From: Gp13-AA77 sp036521995
GTDB taxonomy: Bacteria > Acidobacteriota > Terriglobia > UBA7540
Length of the DNA stretch: 10,557 nucleotides
Assembly (NCBI GenBank): GCA_036521995.1
Contig: DATDGR010000356.1
Coordinates: forward strand, 1-10,557
Reading direction: 5' to 3'
This document shows, in pieces, positions 6,239 through 10,557 of the stretch. The first letter of the stretch is position 1; each line of letters starts with the position of its first letter. The notes beneath the pieces were generated by a model. It saw only the letters and a list, made by a program, of their open reading frames with translations, did not search any database and had not been told where the DNA came from. The position numbers were made by a program, and so were the translations under genes.

Positions 6239-7798
6239 ATGGAGCTCGCTCAATTCAAGAATGAGCCTTTAAGCGATTTCAAGAACAACCCTGAACACCA
6301 CCGGAAAATGAAAGAAGCCGTGGACCAAGTCCGGGGAGAGTTGGGCCGCGAGTACGACCTGGTGATCGGGGGAGAACGGATCAAGACTCCGGAGAAGCTG
6401 GTGTCTTACAATCCCGCCCAGAAAGACCAGGTTGTGGGGACATTCTCGAAGGCCTCGCGGGAGCTGGCCGAGCGGGCCATTCGCGCCGCCGAAGGCGCCT
6501 TCAAGAGCTGGAGCCGCACCCCCGCCGTCCACCGCGTTCAGCTCCTGATCGACACCGCGCGCCTGCTGCGCGAACGTAAGTATTATTACTGCGCCTGGCT
6601 TGTCTTTGAGGTCGGGAAATCCTGGGCCGAGGCCGACGCTGACGTAGCCGAGTCGATCGACTTCTGCGAGTACTACGCCCGGGAGATGCTGCGTCTCGAT
6701 CAGCCTCCGCCCCTGACGCCGGTTTCGGGTGAGAAGAACTACCTGCGGTACATTCCCCTGGGCGTTGGCGTCGTGATCCCGCCTTGGAATTTTCCCATGG
6801 CCATTCTGGCCGGCATGACCTCGGCCTCGATCGTGGCCGGAAACACCGTGGTGCTCAAGCCTTCAAGCGATTCACCCACCATCGGATACAAATTCCTGGA
6901 GGTTCTGGAACAAGGGGGCATGCCGCCGGGGGTGGTGAACTTTCTGCCCGGATCGGGGGCGGTCGTGGGCGACTATCTGGTCGGGCATCCGCGCACCCGC
7001 TACGTGGCCTTCACGGGCTCGAAGGAGGTCGGACTCCACATCAACGAGTTGGCTTCCAAGCACCAGCCTGGCCAGATCTGGGTGAAACGGGTGGTGGCTG
7101 AAATGGGCGGCAAGGATTCCATCGTGGTCGACAGCGAGACCGACGTGGACGTGGCGGCGGACGGCGTGACGGCCGCGGCCTTCGGTTTTCAGGGGCAAAA
7201 GTGCTCCGCCTGCTCGCGCGCCATCGTGGTGGAGAAAGTTTACGACTCTTTCCTCGACAAACTCAAAGAGCGGGTAGAGAAGATCAAGGTTGGGCCGCCG
7301 GCGGAGCCGGAGACCTACATGGGCCCCGTGATCAACGGCGGCGCCGAAAAGTCAATCATGGAATACATCGAAGCGGGCAAGAAGGAGGGACGGCTGATCA
7401 CCGGCGGCCGCACCACCTCGAATTCGGGCCACTTTATCGCGCCCACGGTGATTGCCGACGTCGCCCCCGGCGCCAAGATCTCTCTAGAGGAAATCTTCGG
7501 ACCGGTGCTGGCCGTGATCAAGGCCAAGGACTTTGACGAGGCCCTCGAGATCGCCAACAACACGGAGTACGGCCTTACGGGCGCCGTCTATACCAAGAAT
7601 CGCCACAAACTCGAGAAAGCGGCGGAATCATTCCACGTGGGTAACCTCTACCTGAACCGCAAGTGCACCGGGGCGCTGGTGGGTGGGCATCCTTTCGGCG
7701 GATTTAATATGTCAGGCACGGACTCGAAGGCCGGGGGGCCCGATTACCTGCTGTTGTTCACCCAGGCGAAAACCGTGGCCGAGAAGGTTGGCGCCTGA
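6239..7798 (+). CDS. pruA: L-glutamate gamma-semialdehyde dehydrogenase (1-pyrroline-5-carboxylate dehydrogenase)
   Basis: A 519-residue cytoplasmic aldehyde dehydrogenase matching the stand-alone Bacillus RocA/PruA group in length and in its lead (FKNEPLSDF...ELGREYDLVIGGERI). It oxidises glutamate semialdehyde, in equilibrium with pyrroline-5-carboxylate, to glutamate with NAD+, the second step of proline breakdown and also part of arginine/ornithine breakdown. Key residues are present: Asn184 in PPWNFP, Lys207 in VVLKPSS, Glu288 in VAEMGGKD, and the catalytic Cys322 in FQGQKCSACSR. The C-terminal EEIFGPV (from 417) and HPFGGFNMSGTDSKAGG motifs are also typical. The ATG at 6239 has GGAGGG seven bases upstream. 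No proline dehydrogenase gene is next to it in the window, so the partner must be elsewhere. A paralogous semialdehyde dehydrogenase is possible but less likely. Confidence 0.93.
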   Translation: MELAQFKNEPLSDFKNNPEHHRKMKEAVDQVRGELGREYDLVIGGERIKTPEKLVSYNPAQKDQVVGTFSKASRELAERAIRAAEGAFKSWSRTPAVHRVQLLIDTARLLRERKYYYCAWLVFEVGKSWAEADADVAESIDFCEYYAREMLRLDQPPPLTPVSGEKNYLRYIPLGVGVVIPPWNFPMAILAGMTSASIVAGNTVVLKPSSDSPTIGYKFLEVLEQGGMPPGVVNFLPGSGAVVGDYLVGHPRTRYVAFTGSKEVGLHINELASKHQPGQIWVKRVVAEMGGKDSIVVDSETDVDVAADGVTAAAFGFQGQKCSACSRAIVVEKVYDSFLDKLKERVEKIKVGPPAEPETYMGPVINGGAEKSIMEYIEAGKKEGRLITGGRTTSNSGHFIAPTVIADVAPGAKISLEEIFGPVLAVIKAKDFDEALEIANNTEYGLTGAVYTKNRHKLEKAAESFHVGNLYLNRKCTGALVGGHPFGGFNMSGTDSKAGGPDYLLLFTQAKTVAEKVGA

Positions 7799-7863
7799 TC
7801 GGCGATCGGCGCGGACGGCGCGAACCCCGGGTGGGCGCGCGACTGACCGCAAGGCGGGACAAG

Positions 7864-8673
7864 ATGGGCGGCAAGGGCAAGGTCGCCGAGCCCCAAAGCT
7901 GGCAGGGACGGCTGAAGGTTGAGCTGGCGCGCTTGGAGGCTCGCAACCGGCAGGCTCGCTGGGTCAGCGTGATCGCAGTGCTGGTTCTGCTGTCCGGCGC
8001 TGGAACAATCTTTGGCCGAGCCAGTTTCTGGCTGCGGGATGCGGTGGAAATCAAGATTCCGCCCCCCGTCCTCTTTGTCGTCTTGGTCCTCATCATCCTG
8101 CTGGTGCTCTACCTGGTGCGCCGCGAGCTGGAGATCCGCAAGCTCAGTCTGCTGGCCATCGAGGAGCGTCTGGCGGCCGACACCGAGCGCTCCGCCGGGA
8201 TGGTTGACGCGGTCACTCATGTATTCAACCGGCGATTCCTCAGCGAACTCTTGCAGGGCGAGATTGCGCGCGCCGAGCGCAATGAGAAGTCGCTGACGCT
8301 CGTCATGTGCGACATTAACCACTTCAAGAACATCAATGATCGTTACGGCCATCCGGTCGGCGATGAGGTTCTGGCCGAGACGGCGAATCTCCTTAAATCC
8401 TGCGTGCGCGGGTCCGACTACGTGGTGCGATACGGCGGGGATGAGTTCCTGCTAATTCTTTCTGAAACGGACGAGGCGGGCGCGCGCGCCGTCTTGGCAA
8501 GAGTCCGCGAAAAACTTGGCGAATGGGACCGGTTGAGGGACCTGGCAATAGCGCTGAGCCTGGGCCTCTACACCCACCGAACCGGCCAGAGCGCTGAGCA
8601 GGACGTCACCGAAGTGGACGCGCGCATGTACGCCGACAAGCAGACCGTCCGGGCGGGAAGCGGCAAGAAGTAA
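7864..8673 (+). CDS. Membrane-anchored diguanylate cyclase (GGDEF domain)
   Basis: A 269-residue protein with two membrane helices (about 33-51 and 68-86), a linker helix (about 87-114) and a C-terminal GGDEF domain (about 112-262). It should make cyclic di-GMP from two GTP. The active site YGGDEF is intact (GGDEF at 191-195), and the RGSD sequence five residues before it (182-185) is an intact RxxD inhibitory site, so feedback inhibition by the product is expected. Other signature pieces are VTHVFNRRFL and DINHFKNINDRYGHPVGDEV. Only a short extracytoplasmic segment separates the two helices, so any signal is probably sensed in the membrane or at the coiled linker. I prefer the ATG at 7864, with AAGGCGGG a few bases upstream; GTG at 7831 in the same frame would add 11 residues. 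It follows the dehydrogenase by 65 bases. The C-terminus (ARMYADKQTVR) is close to the usual end. Confidence 0.9.
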   Translation: MGGKGKVAEPQSWQGRLKVELARLEARNRQARWVSVIAVLVLLSGAGTIFGRASFWLRDAVEIKIPPPVLFVVLVLIILLVLYLVRRELEIRKLSLLAIEERLAADTERSAGMVDAVTHVFNRRFLSELLQGEIARAERNEKSLTLVMCDINHFKNINDRYGHPVGDEVLAETANLLKSCVRGSDYVVRYGGDEFLLILSETDEAGARAVLARVREKLGEWDRLRDLAIALSLGLYTHRTGQSAEQDVTEVDARMYADKQTVRAGSGKK

Positions 8674-8777
8674 CCTGGGCCTCGCCTGCCTACTTTCCTC
8701 TGGACCGTCGCCAGCAACCGCCTCAATTTGCGTCCCTTCGATTTTCCAGCTTGGCCCATTGCGTCCAAGAAAATTGC

Positions 8778-8806
8778 TTGACAAGCTCCGCCGAGATTGA
8801 GAATAT
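8778..8806 (+). promoter_or_regulatory. Predicted sigma-70 promoter of the ArsR-type regulator
   Basis: A perfect TTGACA -35 box (8778-8783) is followed 17 bases later by GAATAT (8801-8806), a weak -10 box with 3 of 6 matches. The start of transcription would be near 8813, giving a leader of about 15 bases. The -10 box overlaps the left arm of the inverted repeat. Confidence 0.6.
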
Positions 8807-8827
8807 GTAACTGTTAGGTTACATATT
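8802..8827. promoter_or_regulatory. Operator: 10-bp-arm perfect inverted repeat at the regulator start
   Basis: AATATGTAAC (8802-8811) and GTTACATATT (8818-8827) are exact reverse complements with a 6-base centre. The site covers most of the -10 box and the transcription start, and ends on the base before the ATG at 8828. This is the arrangement expected of an autorepressed ArsR-family regulator: a dimeric winged-helix protein bound here would block polymerase. The repeat is seen directly; the identity of the binding protein is inference from position. Confidence 0.75.
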
Positions 8828-9205
8828 ATGCCTTCTGCAGCGGTCCAACGCCGAGAGCGCGCCCCGGTCTTCGAGGCCATCGCGGACCCCACTCGCCGCA
8901 GTATCCTGGAGCGCCTGGCCGCCGCTGACTTGCCGGCTGGCGACATCGCCGCGGCCTTCCCGATCAGCCGTCCCGCCGTGTCCAAGCACCTGCGCGTTCT
9001 CCGCCAAGCGGCGCTGGTCCGCGAAGAGCGGCACGGGCGGCGCCGCGTCTACCGGCTCAACGCTCGTCCGTTGCATGAGGTGGACCGCTGGCTGGAACAC
9101 TACCGCGCCTTTTGGGAAAAGAGCCTGGAAGGCTTGAAACTTCACGTGGTAACGAGCCTAGATACCGAGAGGGGAGATCATGCCAAACGTTCGCATCGTG
9201 GATGA
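8828..9205 (+). CDS. ArsR-family winged helix-turn-helix repressor
   Basis: A 125-residue DNA-binding protein with the compact ArsR fold over about residues 12-95. FEAIADPTRRSILERLAAAD forms the first helices, PISRPAVSKHLRVLRQAALV the recognition helix-turn-helix, and EERHGRRRVYRLN the wing. The C-terminal helix carries EVDRWLEHYRAFWEKSLEGL. There is no Cys, so the CxC metal site of classical ArsR/SmtB sensors is absent and metal sensing by thiols is excluded; the signal is unknown. It is of the subgroup that is usually paired with an SRPBCC/AHSA1 protein, as here. Its last 26 bases overlap that gene, so the two are probably translated together. The ATG at 8828 has only a weak TAGGT upstream in a very short leader. 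Confidence 0.92.
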   Translation: MPSAAVQRRERAPVFEAIADPTRRSILERLAAADLPAGDIAAAFPISRPAVSKHLRVLRQAALVREERHGRRRVYRLNARPLHEVDRWLEHYRAFWEKSLEGLKLHVVTSLDTERGDHAKRSHRG

Positions 9206-9633
9206 GAACATCGTTGCAGAAGTCGAGATCGCGGCGCGGCCCGAGCGCGTCTTTGCAGCGCTCACGGTTCCCGCAGAGCTGGCGGCCTGGTGGGGCTCAG
9301 GGGACACCTATCGCCACTTTTGATTACGAAATTGACCTCAAGCCAGGCGGCCGGTGGAGCTGCAAGGCCCAAAACCCCAAGACCGTCACTTCCGTCGGTG
9401 GCGAGTACCTGGTCGTCGAGCCGCCGCGGGTGCTTTCCTACACGTGGGAGCCCGGTTGGGATAGCTTGCGGGGTATGGTGGTGCGCTCCGAACTGACGCC
9501 GACTCCCTCGGGCACCCGCGTCCTCCTGACCCATACTGGCTGGGGAGAAGCCGTTCAGGCGCGCCAGAATCACACGGACGGCTGGAATCGCGTGCTCGGC
9601 TGGCTGGAGGGATACCTCGGCAAGACGGCTTGA
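9180..9633 (+). pseudogene. SRPBCC (AHSA1/START-like) protein, interrupted by a frameshift
   Basis: The reading frame from the ATG at 9180 (preceded by GAGGGGAG) gives MPNVRIVDENIVAEVEIAAR, then PERVFAALTVPAELAAWWG and GDTYRHF, and stops at TGA 9321-9323 after 47 residues. The homologous continuation lies in another frame from 9322: DYEIDLKPGGRW, GGEYLVVEPPRVLSYTWEPG, LLTHTGWG, and HTDGWNRVLGWLEGYL, ending at 9633. Removing one T from the TTTT run at 9318-9321 restores a 150-residue protein of normal AHSA1 length and motif order (WWG, GGRW, PP..L.YTW, GW...L..L). These proteins have a hydrophobic ligand cavity and are commonly co-encoded with ArsR-type repressors; the ligand is unknown. It may be a recent pseudogene or a base-calling error in a homopolymer; programmed shifting seems unlikely. 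Confidence 0.82.
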
Positions 9634-9669
9634 AACGTTGTGCAAATCCAAAAAAAAGGGAGAATTCCA

Positions 9670-10167
9670 ATGAAGAGCTTTCGATCGTTACTGATGTTGT
9701 CTATATCCGCGTTCTTAACCGCGGCGCTGGGCCTGGCCGGAAGCGACGGCGCCGCCCAATTTGACAGGGTAAAGTCCCTGGCCGGCGAGTGGCAAGGCAA
9801 GGCAGCCGACGGCAGGTCCGTTCACCTGACTTACAGGTCGGTCTCCGGTGGCACGGCGGTCTTGGAGTCAATCGATAACGCGGGCGAGCCGCTGATGGTC
9901 ACGCTCTATTACCGGGATGGCGACCACCTGATGATGACCCACTACTGCATGGCCAACAATCAGCCGCGCATGCGCGCCGACGCTTCGAACGGCGACTCGA
10001 TTGTGTTTACGTTCGTGGACGCGACCAATCTTTCGAGCCCCGATGCCGGCCACATGAACGCGCACTCGATCACCTGGAAGGATGCCGATCACGTCACCCA
10101 ACAATGGACGTGGCGGCAGGCCGGACAAGAGAAGGTGGAGAGCTTCGACTTGCAGAGGCAGAAGTAG
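9670..10167 (+). CDS. Small secreted protein of unknown function, third gene of the ArsR cluster
   Basis: A 165-residue protein with a basic start (MKSFR), a hydrophobic core (SLLMLSISAFLTAALGLAG) and a small-residue cleavage region (DGAAQ), so it is likely exported. The mature part begins FDRVKSLAGEWQGKAADGRS and continues with alternating strand-like segments (HLTYRSVSGGTAVLESID, MVTLYYRDGDHLMMTHYCMA), which resembles a lipocalin-like or DUF1579-like beta-barrel, where a Gly-x-Trp near the start is typical. This fold is my inference. The ATG at 9670 is chosen because GGGAGAA lies upstream; a GTG at 9640 in the same frame would spoil the signal peptide. It begins 36 bases after the SRPBCC gene and has no obvious promoter of its own, so it probably belongs to the ArsR transcript. 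Confidence 0.8.
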   Translation: MKSFRSLLMLSISAFLTAALGLAGSDGAAQFDRVKSLAGEWQGKAADGRSVHLTYRSVSGGTAVLESIDNAGEPLMVTLYYRDGDHLMMTHYCMANNQPRMRADASNGDSIVFTFVDATNLSSPDAGHMNAHSITWKDADHVTQQWTWRQAGQEKVESFDLQRQK

Positions 10168-10229
10168 CGGCCCAGGCGCACCTCAACTTACCACGCGCGA
10201 GCGAGGGGCTGCTCAGTCCGGTTGCACTA

Positions 10230-10268
10230 GGCGAGAGCGATCGAATCTCGCCGCGGGCGGTCCCCGCG
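10230..10268 (+). other. Two adjacent GC-rich hairpins downstream of the ArsR cluster
   Basis: GGCGAGA (10230-10236) pairs with TCTCGCC (10246-10252), and CGCGGG (10252-10257) pairs with CCCGCG (10263-10268). They lie about 60 bases after the last stop codon of the cluster, a likely place for transcript ends, but there is no T run, so a classical intrinsic terminator is not supported. The rest of the gene-poor stretch 10168-10300 shows nothing else that I can identify. Confidence 0.25.
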
Positions 10269-10309
10269 CGCCGCCCTTCGGTGGGGGCTGTCAGGCGCAA
10301 AGCCCTGCC

Positions 10310-10421
10310 AGTATCTCCGACACCGCGACATGGGCGGTATTTCTCGCTTCCGACCGCGCGCATGATGACCGGAACGGTCGTAAACTCAACCGCGGAGCTG
10401 CAGCCGACTACAGCCGACTAG
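10310..10421 (+). pseudogene. C-terminal remnant of a short-chain dehydrogenase/reductase, frameshifted
   Basis: One frame reads SISDTATWAVFLASDRA (to about 10360) and the next reads RMMTGTVVNSTAELQ from about 10361 onward, ending at TAG 10419-10421. Together they give AVFLASDRARMMTGTVVN, the familiar C-terminal block of classical SDR enzymes (helix with FLASD, then TG..VN). The two frames join if two bases are missing from the CGCGCGC run at 10355-10361. No cofactor-binding Gly motif or Tyr-x-x-x-Lys active site is found upstream, so only the tail survives. The stop codon falls on a TA that adjoins the putative edge of the IS630-like element. Confidence 0.6.
10401..10420 (+). repeat. Perfect tandem duplication of CAGCCGACTA
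   Basis: Two exact copies of the 10-base unit lie back to back at 10401-10410 and 10411-10420. They fall in the last codons of the SDR remnant and end in TA immediately before the presumed left end of the IS630-like element. Confidence 0.8.
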
Positions 10422-10486
10422 TCTCCTGTCACAGAAATAAGTGAACTAAGTTCGGGCCGGCGGCGTCTAAGATACAGGAGGCTTAG

Positions 10487-10557
10487 ATGCGAACCGGACG
10501 CCCCAAACGACCCTTGGTTTTGACAGCAGATGAACAGGAGCGCCTTCAGTCGCTGGC
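10487..10557 (+). CDS. IS630-family transposase, 5' end only
   Basis: The gene runs off the right edge; 23 codons are visible: MRTGRPKRPLVLTADEQERL and QSL. A basic GRPK lead followed by PLVLT.DE...L.SL is typical of the start of IS630-family transposases before their helix-turn-helix. AGGAGG lies five bases before the ATG, an excellent ribosome binding site. IS630/Tc1-type elements insert at TA, and a TA occurs at 10419-10420 about 65 bases upstream, a reasonable distance for the left end of the element. With so few residues the family assignment is moderate, and I cannot confirm the terminal repeat because the other end is outside the window. Confidence 0.6.
   Translation, partial: MRTGRPKRPLVLTADEQERLQSL

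Noticed and set aside
8750..8769. CTTGG / CCAAG pairing before the ArsR promoter as a terminator for the GGDEF gene
   Set aside because: The stem is only five bases with a 10-base loop and no T run; chance is sufficient.
9318..9321. Programmed ribosomal frameshifting in the SRPBCC gene
   Set aside because: There is no full slippery heptamer, no obvious downstream structure, and the family is not known to use it; a mutation or sequencing error is simpler.

Overview
The window is about 10.6 kb of GC-rich bacterial DNA with ordinary chromosomal gene density. The organism is most likely a member of the Acidobacteriota or a neighbouring lineage. This rests on the style of the genes (AsmA-like, TPR and small secreted proteins of unknown function) and on one copy of a TGTCATTCT...GACGAAGAATCT dispersed repeat that I associate from memory with acidobacterial genomes. 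No rRNA or tRNA gene, CRISPR array or phage module is visible.

Left part, minus strand (1-3217): three genes lie head to tail. Reading in the direction of transcription they are a large AsmA-family envelope protein, a CaCA-type calcium/proton exchanger, and the 5' part of a DUF1624-type membrane acyltransferase that runs off the window. A run of six G-tracts lies in the 5' coding part of the last gene. Middle (3456-5433): a plus-strand alpha/beta-hydrolase esterase converges on a minus-strand secreted TPR protein. Between them is the decayed end of an IS6-family insertion sequence with a recognisable terminal repeat, 5' transposase codons and a frameshift. The start of the TPR gene contains the dispersed repeat read as protein, and its predicted promoter places the transcript start on the GTG start codon.

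Right part, plus strand (5595-10557): a small secreted protein of unknown function; a stand-alone L-glutamate gamma-semialdehyde dehydrogenase (pruA/rocA type); a membrane-anchored diguanylate cyclase with intact GGDEF and I-site; and an ArsR-type repressor, SRPBCC (AHSA1) protein and secreted protein cluster. The ArsR gene has a strong -35 box and a 10-bp-arm inverted repeat that covers the -10 region and ends on the base before the start codon, so autoregulation is likely. The SRPBCC gene is broken by one extra base in a T run. The right end holds a frameshifted C-terminal scrap of a short-chain dehydrogenase, a 10-bp tandem duplication, and the first codons of an IS630-like transposase.

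Most genes are housekeeping or envelope functions and do not form one pathway. I did not find a convincing new multi-gene system. The most interesting signals are the compact ArsR operator/promoter, the frameshift in its SRPBCC partner, the repeat built into the TPR protein's N-terminus, and the two remnants of mobile-element activity.
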